A stretch of 64,000 nucleotides of DNA from Methanocalculus alkaliphilus (GCF_024170505.1 NZ_JALJYG010000008.1:1-64000), one strand, 5' to 3'. Counted from the first letter of the stretch, positions 32,587-42,843 are shown. Notes: generated from the letters alone by a model not told the origin. A program made the numbers and translations.

Positions 32587-34263
32587 TTATCTGTGGGTGA
32601 AGTATGCAGTGACGCATCCATCGTCGACGGCATCAATCCTGACGAAGCCGAACCGTTCAAACTGGATCGTCGTACCAATGGATCCGGCAACCCCGGCTTC
32701 GCAGACGCCGCTGATGATCCCCTCCGGTGTCAGGATCCGACAGGGGATCGTCTGATCCGGCGGGAGCCACTGGATGATCGGCGATTTTGCAGCCCGTATC
32801 TCGGTGAGGGAGTCGCCTGCATAGACTGCGGTACTCTCGCCCGTCACCCTGATATTGAAGAGATCCTTCAGCCGGATCAGTTCGTTTCCTTCCATCTCCT
32901 TTCCGGGGATGAGCACCTCTCCCCTGAAGGTGATCGTCCGGTAGCCACGCTCCTCATCACCCGGATAGAGGGGTGCATGGGCCGTCTGCTCCGGCCCGTC
33001 TTTCACGGTGAGATGCACCGGATCCTGGACGAAGAAGTACCGGTCCGATCCTTTATCGATCAGCTCCCGGTTCTTTGCAAAGAGATTATCCCATGAAAAC
33101 GAGATGTCGGTCCCGCCACAGCCGATATCGATGACCGCCGCCCGGACCGCCTCAGGCCGGATACCCCGGCGGGCCATCGCCCGGAGTGTTCCAAGCCTGA
33201 TATCATCCCATCCGGTGAAAGTTCCGTCTGCGATCCCCTGGTGCATGGAGGAGGTCGAGAGGACGAGCCCCTCGATGGACATCCTCCCGTAATGGAGATA
33301 GTGGGGGGGCTTCCACCCGAAGTAATCGAAGATGTACTTCTGCCTCCGGGTATTGGCGATATGATCTTTTCCCCTGATCACATGGGTCATCCCGAGGAGG
33401 TGATCATCAATTGCAACCGAGAAGTTCATCAGCGGATAGACGGTCGCATCCACACGGGGGTGGAGTGTTGAACTGACGATCCGCATCGCCGAGAAGTCCC
33501 GGATTGCCGGGTCCGGGTGATCGATCTCGGTCCTGATCCGGACGGTCGCCTCCCCTTCGAGGAAGGTCCCGTCGAGCATCTGCTCCCAGCGGAGAAGATT
33601 CTCTTCAACAGTGAGATCCCGGCATGGACATGCCTTCTTTGCAAGCTTCAGCTCACGGAACCTCTCTGCCTCACAGGTACAGACATATGCACCGCCGATC
33701 CCGATGATCCGGCGTGCATACTCATAATAGATATCGAGCCGGTCGCTCTGGTACACAATATCCGAGATCGCAATCCCGAGCCATTCGAGATCCTCGCGGA
33801 CCATCTCATATGCCTCCGGGACGACCCTCTTCGGATCGGTATCCTCGATCCGGTAGATGTAGGATCCACCGTATCGCCGGACATAATAGTCATTTAAGAT
33901 GGATGCACGGGCATGGCCAAGATGCAGGGGACCGGATGGGTTTGGAGCAAACCGCATCACAACCCCGCCGTCTGCATCGGGGAGCGGAGGGAGATCCGCT
34001 GACTTCTCCTTCTTCTCATGCATCGAGGCGATGAGATCCGGTGCAATCGCTGCAAGCCTCGCCTCACGCTCCTCATGGGTGAGGGCTTCGACCCCGGCAA
34101 GGACAGAGCCGATGATGGCGTTTAACTCCTTCGCCCTGCTCCGGAGCTCCGCATGCTTTCCAAGGACAGCACCGATCACCGCCCCGGCACGGGGGACATT
34201 CTGATGTTTTACTGCATTCTGGAGTGCATACTGCTCAAGGATCGTCCGGATCTCATCACCCAT
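32587..34263 (-). CDS. gltX: Glutamyl-tRNA synthetase, archaeal type
   Basis: The 558-residue enzyme has the class I HIGH motif as PNPSGPLHLGHARASIL (about 111-127) and the KMSKS-equivalent around LSTSSM, with an N-terminal archaeal extension and a C-terminal beta-barrel anticodon-binding domain. It charges tRNA-Glu, and in archaea without GlnRS often prepares Glu-tRNA-Gln for amidation only through a discriminating partner. It is the last main gene of the long minus-strand array, placed 1 base after idsA. Confidence 0.94.
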   Translation of the reverse strand: MGDEIRTILEQYALQNAVKHQNVPRAGAVIGAVLGKHAELRSRAKELNAIIGSVLAGVEALTHEEREARLAAIAPDLIASMHEKKEKSADLPPLPDADGGVVMRFAPNPSGPLHLGHARASILNDYYVRRYGGSYIYRIEDTDPKRVVPEAYEMVREDLEWLGIAISDIVYQSDRLDIYYEYARRIIGIGGAYVCTCEAERFRELKLAKKACPCRDLTVEENLLRWEQMLDGTFLEGEATVRIRTEIDHPDPAIRDFSAMRIVSSTLHPRVDATVYPLMNFSVAIDDHLLGMTHVIRGKDHIANTRRQKYIFDYFGWKPPHYLHYGRMSIEGLVLSTSSMHQGIADGTFTGWDDIRLGTLRAMARRGIRPEAVRAAVIDIGCGGTDISFSWDNLFAKNRELIDKGSDRYFFVQDPVHLTVKDGPEQTAHAPLYPGDEERGYRTITFRGEVLIPGKEMEGNELIRLKDLFNIRVTGESTAVYAGDSLTEIRAAKSPIIQWLPPDQTIPCRILTPEGIISGVCEAGVAGSIGTTIQFERFGFVRIDAVDDGCVTAYFTHR

Positions 34264-34264
34264 C

Positions 34265-35227
34265 TCAGAACCCCCGCGTCACGAAGAAATCGACCATCTT
34301 ATTGATCAGTCGCTTCTCTTCGGAGTCGGGGATGACGGAGAGGCCTTTCTTGGCATTCGTTACGAGATCACGTGCGATCTGTTTGACATCATCGATGACG
34401 CCTGCATCCTGCAGCCTGGTGATGATTACATCGATCTCGTCATCGGTGAGATCCTTGCGGTATGGTTTGAGATCGATTCCCTTCTCCCGTGCGACGATGG
34501 CGATCAGGGTCTGCTTCCCTGCCCTGAGATCGGATGCCCGGTCTTTCCCGCTTCCGTCCCGTGGTGAGAGGAGATCGATGAGATCGTCCTGTATCTGAAA
34601 CCCGATACCTGTCGTCATGCCGAGGTTATAGAGCGCCTCTGCCTGTGGTGGACTCGCTCCTGCAAGGATCGCACCGATACCGGCGGCAGCTGCGTATAAT
34701 GCCCCGGTCTTCATGCGTACCATCTCAAGGTACTCGCCACGGGAGACATCATCCCTCTTCTCAAAGGACATATCATCCGCCTGCCCCTGGCAGATCTCCG
34801 CACAGGCATTGGCAAGCATCGAGACGGCACGTACCTGTGCCTTGGGATCAGCCTCCGCCTTGCAGATCAGGTCGAATGCCCGTGCATACAGGACATCACC
34901 GGCGAGGATGGCGGTCGCCTCATCCCAGATGGTATGGACGGTCGGAACCCCCCTCCGGAGCGAATCCTTGTCCATGATATCATCATGGACGAGGGTGAAG
35001 GTATGGGTCAGCTCAAGTGCCAGTGCTGCCGGAAAGATCCGATCGGACGACTTCTTCTCGATCGCTTCGGCTGCAAGCATCACCATTGCCGGCCGGAGAC
35101 GCTTTCCCCCGGCGAGGAGGAGGTGGGCGCTTGCCTTGTTCAGATCTCCCGGAGGGTCTCCGAGGGAGCGAAAAAGCGTCTTATCAACGAGATTCTCAAC
35201 TGATTTCAGGTATTCATTCAGATCCAT
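34265..35227 (-). CDS. idsA: Polyprenyl (geranylgeranyl/farnesyl) diphosphate synthase
   Basis: The 320-residue trans-prenyltransferase shows the two aspartate-rich motifs, HDDIMDKDSLRRG (about 83-95) and GFQIQDDLIDLL, with the GKDRASDLRAGKQT block. It condenses IPP with allylic diphosphates to make the C15-C20 chains of archaeal membrane lipids. It belongs to the mevalonate-lipid gene run mvk-ipk-fni-rnj-idsA. Length is typical. Confidence 0.93.
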   Translation of the reverse strand: MDLNEYLKSVENLVDKTLFRSLGDPPGDLNKASAHLLLAGGKRLRPAMVMLAAEAIEKKSSDRIFPAALALELTHTFTLVHDDIMDKDSLRRGVPTVHTIWDEATAILAGDVLYARAFDLICKAEADPKAQVRAVSMLANACAEICQGQADDMSFEKRDDVSRGEYLEMVRMKTGALYAAAAGIGAILAGASPPQAEALYNLGMTTGIGFQIQDDLIDLLSPRDGSGKDRASDLRAGKQTLIAIVAREKGIDLKPYRKDLTDDEIDVIITRLQDAGVIDDVKQIARDLVTNAKKGLSVIPDSEEKRLINKMVDFFVTRGF

Positions 35228-35239
35228 ATTTCGTACCTC

Positions 35240-36592
35240 TCACTTCTGAAGCAGAAGCCTCTGACCATTATTCATCAGGTGCACATCTTTGTGGAGTGTG
35301 TATCCAAGTTCAGCTGTAAACGCGGCATATGCCCCGGACATATCCAGACCCCCGTGTGATGGGATGATATGCTGGGGGTTGAGCATATGGATAAAGTCAT
35401 AGTGATCCTCCCGGTAGGCGTGGCCGGTGACATGCAGGTCATCAAAGATGCGTGCCCCCTTCATCGCAAGCCTCGTCTCGGTGAGATACCGCTGCCCGAA
35501 GTTCATCGGGTTTGGGATCACCTTTGCGGAGAAGAGGACTTTGTCCCCCTTCTCGATCTGATAGGGTGTATCACCCTGGGCGATCCTGGTCAGGACCGAT
35601 CCCGGCTCGCCCTGGTGGCCGGTGATGATCGGCATGAACTTCTCCTTCCCCTCCTTCATCATCCGCCGGAAGATCCGATCCACGGTCCTCCGGTTCCCAA
35701 AGACCGAGGTGGATCTGGGGAATGCGACAAGTTTCATCTGCTCTGCCGTCGTCGAGTACCGTTCCATCGAGCGGCCGAGGAGAACCGGCTTTCTCCCGAT
35801 CTCATGGGCCGCTTCGGTCAATGTCTTCAGGCGGGCGACATGGGATGAAAAGGTCGTCACAAGGATGGCGTTTTTGTCATCCTCAAAACTGGTGATGACA
35901 TCACGGACGAGATCCCGTGCGATCCGCTCGCTCGGTGCTCTCCCCTTCGACTCGACATTAACACACTCTGTGATGAGGCAGAGGACCCCCTCCTTCCCGA
36001 TCTGTGTGAGGCGGTTAAAGTCCGGGGGCTCCCCGATCACCGGGGTCCGGTCAAACTTGAAGTCATTTGCATAGATGACCGCACCATGGGGTGTGTGGAG
36101 AACCGCCATGACGGTATCGATGATCGAGTGCTGGGTTCTGACAAACTCAAGCGTGAGATGCTGCGAGATGGTGTACTTCCCACCGGCCTTCAGGGCAAAG
36201 AGTTTGTTATTCACTCCGAACTTCTGTTCGCCTGCAATCTGCTGCCTGATCAGCTCGGTTGTATATGGTGTCGAGATGATGGGGGCATTATATCGGTGGG
36301 CGAGTTTTGGGAGTGCTCCGATATGGTCGAGATGCCCGTGGGTACAGACGATTGCCTTGACGGTCCCCTCGATCCCGTTCATGACGGTATCATCAGGGAT
36401 GGCCTTCATCTGGATGAGATCGAGGGAATGCATATTCTCGACCTCGGCATCCTCATGGATCATGATCCGATCGAGGCGCAGACCCATGTCAAAGATGACG
36501 ATATCTTTACCGCAGCGGACAGCGGTCATATTCCGACCGACTTCTTCATATCCGCCGACGGCTATTACTTCTATCTCCATAGTGTTTTTCAC
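35240..36592 (-). CDS. rnj: Ribonuclease J (beta-CASP metallo-beta-lactamase)
   Basis: The 450-residue protein carries the metal-binding HGHLDHIG (about 85-92), further histidines in RTQHSI and the beta-CASP motifs, and a final HIIPSHGGLDMSG. Archaeal RNase J is a 5-prime to 3-prime exoribonuclease in RNA turnover. It sits between idsA and fni, the usual place in euryarchaea. Its ATG lies within the final codons of fni, an overlap of 47 bases. Confidence 0.92.
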   Translation of the reverse strand: MKNTMEIEVIAVGGYEEVGRNMTAVRCGKDIVIFDMGLRLDRIMIHEDAEVENMHSLDLIQMKAIPDDTVMNGIEGTVKAIVCTHGHLDHIGALPKLAHRYNAPIISTPYTTELIRQQIAGEQKFGVNNKLFALKAGGKYTISQHLTLEFVRTQHSIIDTVMAVLHTPHGAVIYANDFKFDRTPVIGEPPDFNRLTQIGKEGVLCLITECVNVESKGRAPSERIARDLVRDVITSFEDDKNAILVTTFSSHVARLKTLTEAAHEIGRKPVLLGRSMERYSTTAEQMKLVAFPRSTSVFGNRRTVDRIFRRMMKEGKEKFMPIITGHQGEPGSVLTRIAQGDTPYQIEKGDKVLFSAKVIPNPMNFGQRYLTETRLAMKGARIFDDLHVTGHAYREDHYDFIHMLNPQHIIPSHGGLDMSGAYAAFTAELGYTLHKDVHLMNNGQRLLLQK

Positions 36593-37652
36593 ATCCTGTT
36601 TCCTGTATCATATCGCGCGTATCTCCGGTTATATACGTCCTGACTCTTCGCATATCGCGTATCGTCGCGGCTCCCGAGAGGAACATCGCTACTGTTAATT
36701 CTCTGTGTATCTCTTCGATTGCTGCATTGAGAGCTGCATCGCTCTCCATCGCTGGTGCAAGGAGTGGAAGTGCCATCCCTGCCATATCAGCACCGAGTGC
36801 GAGGGCCTTTGCAATATCGAGGCCGTTACGAAGGCCTCCTGTTGCAATAACCGGCCCTCCGGTCTCTCTGACCTCCATCAGGCTCACCACTGTCGGGATC
36901 CCCCAGCTCAGGAAGTCGTCACCGAGGCGTCTCTGTACGGGGTCGCCAGCTTCGTCGGCCCGGACCCCTTCGACACGGGCCCATGATGTGCCACCGTATC
37001 CTCCGATATCTATCGCCTGAACCCCGGCGTTCCAGAGGTTATATGCGGTCTCCCGTGAGATGCCCGATCCCGTCTCTTTTGCGATCACCGGGAATGGAAC
37101 GAGCGAGCAGAGCTCTTCTATCGCCTTGAGGCATCCGGTTGCATCATGATCACCTTCGGGCTGAATCGCTTCCTGGAGTGGATTTAAATGGATTGCTATT
37201 GCATCCGCCTCGATCATCGAGACGGCCTCCTCAGCCCAGGCAGGTCCATGGTCGCGGAGCTGTATCGCCCCGATATTTGCAACAATGAACGCAGTCGGAG
37301 CCTCTTCCCTGACCACAGAGAACGAGTGTCTGAGATCGGACCGCTCAAGTGCTGCCCGCTGTGATCCGACACCGATGGCGCATCCGAATCGCTCGGCCGC
37401 ACGCCCGAGACGGCGGTTCACCTCGGTCGTTCCGGGATGGCCACCAGTCATCGCGGCGATGAAGAGGGGGGATGAGAGGGTTGTGTTCAGGAAACGGCAG
37501 GAGAGATCGATATGATCCATATCTGCCTCAGGAAGTGCGGAATGAACGATCCGTACATCGGAAAACCCCGAACATCCTGCTTCAATCTCCTTCTCACTGC
37601 AGATGCGGAGGTGATCGAGTTTGCGTGATGTCGTCTGTTCAGGAAGGGTCAT
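36546..37652 (-). CDS. fni: Type 2 isopentenyl-diphosphate delta-isomerase
   Basis: The 368-residue FMN- and NADPH-dependent enzyme starts with TSRKLDHLRIC, has PLFIAAMTGGHPG (about 58-70), VGSQRAAL, and FPVIAKETGSGIS with GVQAIDIGGYGGTSWA. It interconverts IPP and DMAPP. The first Met overlaps the end of the isopentenyl phosphate kinase by 4 bases, confirming co-translation, and its C-terminal end overlaps the RNase J start. Confidence 0.93.
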   Translation of the reverse strand: MTLPEQTTSRKLDHLRICSEKEIEAGCSGFSDVRIVHSALPEADMDHIDLSCRFLNTTLSSPLFIAAMTGGHPGTTEVNRRLGRAAERFGCAIGVGSQRAALERSDLRHSFSVVREEAPTAFIVANIGAIQLRDHGPAWAEEAVSMIEADAIAIHLNPLQEAIQPEGDHDATGCLKAIEELCSLVPFPVIAKETGSGISRETAYNLWNAGVQAIDIGGYGGTSWARVEGVRADEAGDPVQRRLGDDFLSWGIPTVVSLMEVRETGGPVIATGGLRNGLDIAKALALGADMAGMALPLLAPAMESDAALNAAIEEIHRELTVAMFLSGAATIRDMRRVRTYITGDTRDMIQETGCEKHYGDRSNSRRRI

Positions 37653-38410
37653 AGCTGCTCCATGACGATCTCAGTTCCGCCGTGATCGTCTCCGGCGAGA
37701 AAGTCTCCGAGTCGCCCAATATGAAATATCGATGACGTGATGCCCGTATCGGCGAGGGCGAGAAGTTCTTGTACCTTCCCCCGCATCCCTCCGGTCACAT
37801 CCATCTTCTCCGAGTCCCCGAGATCGATGGTATCTACGGTTGATCGTGTCAGCTCCCGGACCACCTCTCCTCCGGAGAGGACGCCGGCCACATCGGTGGC
37901 AAGGCCGACGCGATCTGCCCGGACCCCTTCTGCAATTCTGAGGACGAGCTGATCACCGGAGATGATGCAGGCTCCACGTCTCCTGTCCATAACGACATCG
38001 CCATGGAGGACCGGTACAACACCGAGATCTGCCATCACTGCAAGCTGCCCGGTCTCAAAAGAGATGAGCCGTCCATCCTCTGCAAGTGAGCCGCAGAGGG
38101 GGTGGACCCCGACGGCATCGATACCGGCATCCCGGAGTATCGAGACAACGGTGCCGTTGAGACCTGCAACGGCACGGTGTGTCTCTCCGATACCAGCGGC
38201 ATTCTCCTCTCCGACGCCCTCCTGAATTCGGTACTGGTGGGCTTCAGGGTGGCCGCAGGATCCCGCACCATGGACGATGATAAGGGGGAGATCCCGATGG
38301 AGAGCGATAGTCTCCGCTATCGCCTGGAGCCGGGTGGTGTGTATCACCCCCGGGTTCTGCTTCTCGGTGATCACGGATCCCCCGAGCTTGAGTACGGTCG
38401 TCTTACTCAT
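37649..38410 (-). CDS. ipk: Isopentenyl phosphate kinase
   Basis: The amino-acid-kinase-fold protein starts at 38410 (MSKTTVLKLGGSVITEK), where ATG overlaps the stop of mevalonate kinase by 8 bases; a longer open frame upstream runs inside mvk and is not used. VHGAGSCGHPEAHQY contains the IPK-specific histidine, and TDVAGVLSG the nucleotide region. It phosphorylates isopentenyl phosphate to IPP in the archaeal mevalonate pathway. About 253 residues, the usual size. Confidence 0.93.
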   Translation of the reverse strand: MSKTTVLKLGGSVITEKQNPGVIHTTRLQAIAETIALHRDLPLIIVHGAGSCGHPEAHQYRIQEGVGEENAAGIGETHRAVAGLNGTVVSILRDAGIDAVGVHPLCGSLAEDGRLISFETGQLAVMADLGVVPVLHGDVVMDRRRGACIISGDQLVLRIAEGVRADRVGLATDVAGVLSGGEVVRELTRSTVDTIDLGDSEKMDVTGGMRGKVQELLALADTGITSSIFHIGRLGDFLAGDDHGGTEIVMEQL

Positions 38411-39272
38411 CCTTCTCTTTCCGGACACCCTGGGTGTCAATGGTGGTGATGATTGCCCGTGCATCGCACGCCTCAATCGCACCAGCGACACGGGTTTTGG
38501 CACTCTTGGAACAGAGTGCAAACATACACCCGCCACCTCCGGCCCCGGTCACCTTTGCTCCAAGCGCCCCGGCTGCCCGGGCAGCCAGGACGAGACGGGA
38601 TATCTGGGGATGGCCGACGCCGAGGGCATCCAGGAGTGCATGATTCATATTCATCAGGTTGCCGAGTTCACGCGGATTGTTGAAGTGGTGCATCGAACAT
38701 TTGGTGACCGCGGCGATTGCTTCGATTATCGGATCGGCTATCTGGGGGCGTGTCCTCTTCAGCTCGGCCACCTTCCCGACCATCTCGGATGTATTGTGAT
38801 GGGTGAGGCTGTTGCCGATGACAAGCTGGATCGGCTGGGGGGGGAGCCGCCTCTTTGTGTTGCCGGTGATGAGCACCATCCCTCCGACGGTTGAGACATA
38901 CGTATCTGTCGCGCTTGCCCGCCCCTTCTGAACGTTCTTCTCAACAATATGAGCAAGAGATGATAGCTCTTCCGGACTTTTGCCCATCTCAAACTCATCA
39001 TTTATTGCAAAGAGGGTCGCAACCGTCACTGCCGCCGAGGATCCGAGCCCTGATGAACTTGGAAGCTGGGACCTGACATAGACCGATCCCGAGACCCCCA
39101 TCTGCCGGAAACACTCGGCAATATACGATGAGTTTGGTTTCTTCTGCCGCTTGGCTCTCCGGACGGTGACCATCACCCTCGGCTTGATCGCCATTGCAAT
39201 ACCGGGTTTGCCATAGACGACAGCATGTTCACCAAAGAGGAAGACCTTCCCTGGAGCACTCCATGTTGCCAC
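38403..39272 (-). CDS. mvk: Mevalonate kinase (GHMP family)
   Basis: The likely start is GTG at 39272 (VATWSAPGKVFLFGEHAVVYG), because it lies 1 base after the MEMO-family gene stop and gives the usual N-terminus; an ATG 18 codons upstream lies inside that gene. The GHMP ATP loop is LPSSSGLGSSAAVTVA and the C-terminal motif KVTGAGGGGCMFAL. It phosphorylates mevalonate with ATP. It overlaps ipk, the next pathway gene after decarboxylation. Confidence 0.92.
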   Translation of the reverse strand: MATWSAPGKVFLFGEHAVVYGKPGIAMAIKPRVMVTVRRAKRQKKPNSSYIAECFRQMGVSGSVYVRSQLPSSSGLGSSAAVTVATLFAINDEFEMGKSPEELSSLAHIVEKNVQKGRASATDTYVSTVGGMVLITGNTKRRLPPQPIQLVIGNSLTHHNTSEMVGKVAELKRTRPQIADPIIEAIAAVTKCSMHHFNNPRELGNLMNMNHALLDALGVGHPQISRLVLAARAAGALGAKVTGAGGGGCMFALCSKSAKTRVAGAIEACDARAIITTIDTQGVRKEKDE

Positions 39273-39273
39273 C

Positions 39274-40062
39274 CTACACCACCGCAATGGCCGCATACCC
39301 GACGACTTCCGGATCCCCGGTGACATCGCCGCTTGTCATATAGGTGAGAAGAATCCCCTTCTCAGCACCGAGATCCCCGGTTGCACGGAGCATGGCTGCG
39401 ATAGGGCCGACGCCACAGGCCGATACCCCAAGCTCCCTGATCGTTTTGTAAAATGCATCGGTATCAAGGGAGAGGATCGGTTTAATCGCTTCAGCATCAA
39501 TCTTCTCGGCAGTATTCTTTGGTATATAATGGGAGAAGTCGCTTGATGCAACGATAACCACATCCCGCTTCGTCTTCTGAATGGCACGGAGGATCAGCCC
39601 TGACAGGCGTTCCGCCTCTTCCGCTGACTGGTCTCCCATCAGGATCGGTGTGATCCTGGCTCGTGGGAACCGGTATTTGATAAGCGGCATCTGTGTCTCA
39701 AGTGAGTTTTCATCATCCTGATGTGCCGCTTCATCAACGGGGAGCTCAAGTGCCAGAGAGAGCTCTTCATCATTGGTCAGAATGCCAAGCGGGGTCTCCC
39801 AGGGGAGTGCGGATACGCATGTCCTGTATCCCCGATGGCTTGGGCCGATGATGATGAATGTCCCTGCGAATCCGGGATCGATGGTACTGTATCCGCGGGC
39901 GGCGACAGCACCGGAGTACGGATACCCTGCATGCGGAACAATAATGCCAAGGGGATGAAGCTGCTCACCCTGCTTCGTGAAGAACATCCCAAGCACCTGC
40001 TCAAGGTGCCCGGGTTCCCCGGGATAAAACATCCCTGCCATAGTACACCGTCGGATCTCCAT
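39274..40062 (-). CDS. MEMO1 family protein (AmmeMemoRadiSam system B-type)
   Basis: The 262-residue protein shows PHAGYPYSGAVAARGY (about 44-59), IIGPSHRGYRTCVSALPWETPLG and VASSDFSHYIP, the conserved histidines and cysteine of MEMO proteins. In archaea it is widely encoded between rpsB and mvk; the biochemical role is not known, although linkage with a radical SAM and an AMMECR1 protein suggests a metal-dependent modification. Confidence 0.9.
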   Translation of the reverse strand: MEIRRCTMAGMFYPGEPGHLEQVLGMFFTKQGEQLHPLGIIVPHAGYPYSGAVAARGYSTIDPGFAGTFIIIGPSHRGYRTCVSALPWETPLGILTNDEELSLALELPVDEAAHQDDENSLETQMPLIKYRFPRARITPILMGDQSAEEAERLSGLILRAIQKTKRDVVIVASSDFSHYIPKNTAEKIDAEAIKPILSLDTDAFYKTIRELGVSACGVGPIAAMLRATGDLGAEKGILLTYMTSGDVTGDPEVVGYAAIAVV

Positions 40063-40100
40063 AGGTTCGCACCTCTTCTGGCAGTTGTTCTTCTGACTAT

Positions 40101-40724
40101 TTAAAGATCGGTCTCGAAGTCTTCGGGGGTGAGTGAGGTTGTAATACCACGGATTCTGAGCATCTCCTTGGTCAGGAGATAGTAGATCATGGAGAGAGCC
40201 TTCCGTCCCTTGTTGTTCGTCGGGATGACGAGATCGATGTTCTTTGTGCTGTTGTTCGTGTCGCAGAGGGCAATGACGGGGATACCGTTTAAGACTGCCT
40301 CGCGAACGACCTGGGCATCGCCGATCGGGTCGGTGACGATGACGACATCAGGCTCGATGTACTTCTGGAGCGATGTCTTGTTCAGGGCAGGATTTGTGAG
40401 GGTCCCTGGGATGAACCGTCCGGTGGTTGCCATTGCTCCGATCGTCTCTGAAAATTTCCTTGCCGGATACTGGCCGTACTGACGTGATGTGACGGCAAGA
40501 ATCTTTGGGGCTTCAAAACCGGAGAGGAACTTTGCAACCTGCTTGATCCGCTCATCGGTCTTTCTGATATCGATGATATACAGACCATCTCCGCGGACGC
40601 GGTAGATGAAATTCATCATCTCATTGCTCTTCTGCTGCGTTCCGATGTGAACACCTGCTGCAAGGTACTCCTCGACAGGGATGAGGGGTTCGTTCAGTTC
40701 GATATCAAGTTCAGTCTCGCTCAT
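40101..40724 (-). CDS. rpsB: 30S ribosomal protein S2
   Basis: The 207-residue protein has [14 protein letters not shown] (about 19-32), [18 protein letters not shown], and [19 protein letters not shown] with [10 protein letters not shown], all typical of archaeal S2 (Rps0-type). It binds the small subunit head-body junction. It overlaps eno by 4 bases at its start. Confidence 0.95.
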   Translation of the reverse strand: MSETELDIELNEPLIPVEEYLAAGVHIGTQQKSNEMMNFIYRVRGDGLYIIDIRKTDERIKQVAKFLSGFEAPKILAVTSRQYGQYPARKFSETIGAMATTGRFIPGTLTNPALNKTSLQKYIEPDVVIVTDPIGDAQVVREAVLNGIPVIALCDTNNSTKNIDLVIPTNNKGRKALSMIYYLLTKEMLRIRGITTSLTPEDFETDL

Positions 40725-41911
40725 GCGAAATTCTCCGAAATACGAATTAATTCATTTAATTTTGCTATCCGTTCGCCACCAACAATACCGCATTTGAGAT
40801 AGATGCATCCAAATGCTGTTGCCAGGTGGGCAATGGTTGTATCTGTCGTCTCTCCGGACCGGTGGCTCATCACCGTCTCCATACCTGTTCTGTGTGAGAG
40901 GCTCACGGCTTCGAAGGTATCGGTGAGGGTTCCGATCTGGTTGGGTTTGATCAGCACCGCAGTCGCCGAGGAGAGTTCCACTCCTCTCTGGATACGCTCA
41001 GGGTTTGTGACGAAGAGATCATCGCCACAGATGAGGCAGTTGTCAGGGATCTGGCTGGTGAGGGTTCCAAACCCTTCAAAATCCTCCTCATGGAGTGGAT
41101 CCTCAACATAGATGAGCCCATAGGTATCGACGAGATCGGCGATATACGCAATCTGATCCTCGGTTGCCCGGCTGATGTCACGGTACGCATACCGTTCTCC
41201 ATCCCAGAGCTCGCTTGCAGCGACATCCAGGCCGATTCCGACGGTGACACCGGTCTCATCGGTGATGGTATCGATCGCCTCTCCGATGATCTCAAGCGCA
41301 TCTGTATCGCTGATCTGTGGAGCCCAGCCCCCCTCGTCTCCCTTACCGCAGGTGATCCCCCGTCCGCTCAGGAGCTTTTTAACCTCCTTATGGACGAGTG
41401 CGTTGGTAAAGACCGCCTCTTCTGTTGAGGAGGCACCGGTTGGGACGATAAGAAACTCCTGGATCTCGGTCGCTCCGGGTGCGTGTGCACCCCCGCCGAT
41501 GGCATTACCAAGCGGCAACGGGGCTTCATCGGCATAGACTCCCCCAAGGTGGGTATAGAGTTCGATACCGGTCGCCGATGCTGCTGCCTTTGCGTTGGCA
41601 AGTGAGAGAGCAACAGCGATATTGGCGCCGATACCCTCAAAGGTGGCTGTTCCATCGATTTCATGAAGAATTCGATCAAAGGTCACCTGGTCACGGGAGT
41701 CAAGACCGATCAGCTGGGGGATGACCGTATTGTATGCATACGGTATCGCCTCCTGCGGAGGTCTGACGACCGCCTCATGCCTCCCGGTGCTGGCCCCGCT
41801 CGGGGCTGCAGCACGCCCGTACCCGCCGTTGACAATCACATCGGCCTCGATGGTCGGATTCCCACGGCTATCGAGGATGGTCCTGAGCGTCACTGCTTCT
41901 ATCGATGTCAT
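40721..41911 (-). CDS. eno: Enolase
   Basis: The 396-residue enzyme starts [14 protein letters not shown] and includes [11 protein letters not shown], a catalytic loop region [27 protein letters not shown], and CGDDLFVTN with ALIKPNQIG equivalent ([13 protein letters not shown]) and SHRSGETTD. It converts 2-phosphoglycerate to phosphoenolpyruvate. It is slightly shorter than bacterial enolases, as often in archaea. It lies within the ribosomal-RNA polymerase operon, as in most euryarchaea, and overlaps rpoK by 4 bases. Confidence 0.94.
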   Translation of the reverse strand: MTSIEAVTLRTILDSRGNPTIEADVIVNGGYGRAAAPSGASTGRHEAVVRPPQEAIPYAYNTVIPQLIGLDSRDQVTFDRILHEIDGTATFEGIGANIAVALSLANAKAAASATGIELYTHLGGVYADEAPLPLGNAIGGGAHAPGATEIQEFLIVPTGASSTEEAVFTNALVHKEVKKLLSGRGITCGKGDEGGWAPQISDTDALEIIGEAIDTITDETGVTVGIGLDVAASELWDGERYAYRDISRATEDQIAYIADLVDTYGLIYVEDPLHEEDFEGFGTLTSQIPDNCLICGDDLFVTNPERIQRGVELSSATAVLIKPNQIGTLTDTFEAVSLSHRTGMETVMSHRSGETTDTTIAHLATAFGCIYLKCGIVGGERIAKLNELIRISENFA

Positions 41912-42111
41912 GCAACCACAACTTCCTGATCCCCGAAATGGCGCTTGACGGTGATGGGTACAAGACCCTTATCAAATTCCTCAAGTGCGATCTCAAGTGG
42001 ATCAATCCGACCGGTTTTGATCAGTACCGGGGCACCCATCGATATCTGCAATGCTCTGGCTCCGATGATCCTGGCTCGTTCGTATCGAGTGTAGGATATC
42101 ATAGTAATCAT
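41908..42111 (-). CDS. rpoK: DNA-directed RNA polymerase subunit K (Rpb6/omega homologue)
   Basis: The 67-residue protein contains the conserved core [20 protein letters not shown] and [16 protein letters not shown]. It helps assemble and stabilise the archaeal polymerase. The third Met residue-start (MISYTRYE) is a likely alternative start four residues in. It lies between tRNA-Pro and eno. Confidence 0.93.
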   Translation of the reverse strand: MITMISYTRYERARIIGARALQISMGAPVLIKTGRIDPLEIALEEFDKGLVPITVKRHFGDQEVVVA

Positions 42112-42133
42112 TCCGTAAAATTTTGAACAGAAA

Positions 42134-42208
42134 TGGGGTCGCTGAGATTCGAACTCAGGTCACTGCGTCCCGAACGCAATAGGATAGTCCAGGCTACCCC
42201 ACGACCCC
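42134..42208 (-). tRNA. tRNA-Pro (anticodon CGG)
   Basis: The minus strand folds as a cloverleaf: acceptor GGGGTCG pairs with CGACCCC, the anticodon loop is TTCGGGA with anticodon CGG, and the T-loop is GTTCGAATC. The discriminator is A. CCA is not encoded. It lies between rpoN and rpoK in the operon. Confidence 0.93.
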
Positions 42209-42397
42209 TCACTGATAGGGATACTGTTCATCAATAATCTCCTTATGCGAGAGGAGCATTCTTCTGCAACAGTACCGCTCTAAACCGAGGGTGTTGAGGA
42301 TCTCTTTTGGATCCTCACCTGCCGCTTTCCGCTCCTTGAACTCATCCCATGCCGTGGAAACCACTTTTCCACAGGTGAAACATCGTACAGGTATCAT
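42209..42397 (-). CDS. rpoN: DNA-directed RNA polymerase subunit N (Rpb10 homologue)
   Basis: The 62-residue protein starts [14 protein letters not shown] and carries the zinc ligands CFTC and RYCCRR, the diagnostic Rpb10 pattern. The start at 42397 gives the canonical length; a longer open frame upstream overlaps rpsI and is not used. The gene ends 1 base before tRNA-Pro. Confidence 0.95.
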   Translation of the reverse strand: MIPVRCFTCGKVVSTAWDEFKERKAAGEDPKEILNTLGLERYCCRRMLLSHKEIIDEQYPYQ

Positions 42398-42428
42398 TGT
42401 CCTCGATTCCTTATTATCCTGCCTGTAT

Positions 42429-42830
42429 TTAACGGTACGACTTCTGGAATCTCTTCCGTGCACCACGGCCATGCGGCTTCTTCGCCTCTTTCTGGCGTGA
42501 GTCATTGACGAGGAGCGTCCTGTCGTATCCAAGATACACCTCTTTGATGGCAGGATCATTCGTCCAGCTCAGAAGACCCCGTCCAAGTGCTGTCCTGACC
42601 GCTTCTGCCTGGCCGTTGATACCGCCTCCACTGACATTGATCTCGATATCAATCGAGTCATTGACGCCAGGTGCAAGGACGAGTGCCTCAGTGATCTTCA
42701 TCCGGATAAGCTCAGATCCATAGATCTCAAGAGGTACCGAGTTGATTCTGATCCTGCCCTTCCCCTCCCTGAGGGTTGCGCGGGCGACGGCTGTCTTTCT
42801 CTTTCCGCTTGTATTGATGATTTTTCCCAT
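42429..42830 (-). CDS. rpsI: 30S ribosomal protein S9
   Basis: The protein starts at 42830 ([19 protein letters not shown]), 13 bases after the L13 stop, and ends with the universal C-terminal RKRFQKSYR that reaches the P-site tRNA. About 133 residues. The open frame extends 10 codons further upstream into rplM but lacks the family pattern there. Confidence 0.95.
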   Translation of the reverse strand: MGKIINTSGKRKTAVARATLREGKGRIRINSVPLEIYGSELIRMKITEALVLAPGVNDSIDIEINVSGGGINGQAEAVRTALGRGLLSWTNDPAIKEVYLGYDRTLLVNDSRQKEAKKPHGRGARKRFQKSYR

Positions 42831-42843
42831 ATCCCGATCCCTC

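Noticed and set aside
36075-36698. 207-residue plus-strand frame
   Set aside because: Opposite RNase J and the end of fni, with cysteine- and serine-rich low-complexity sequence; a shadow.
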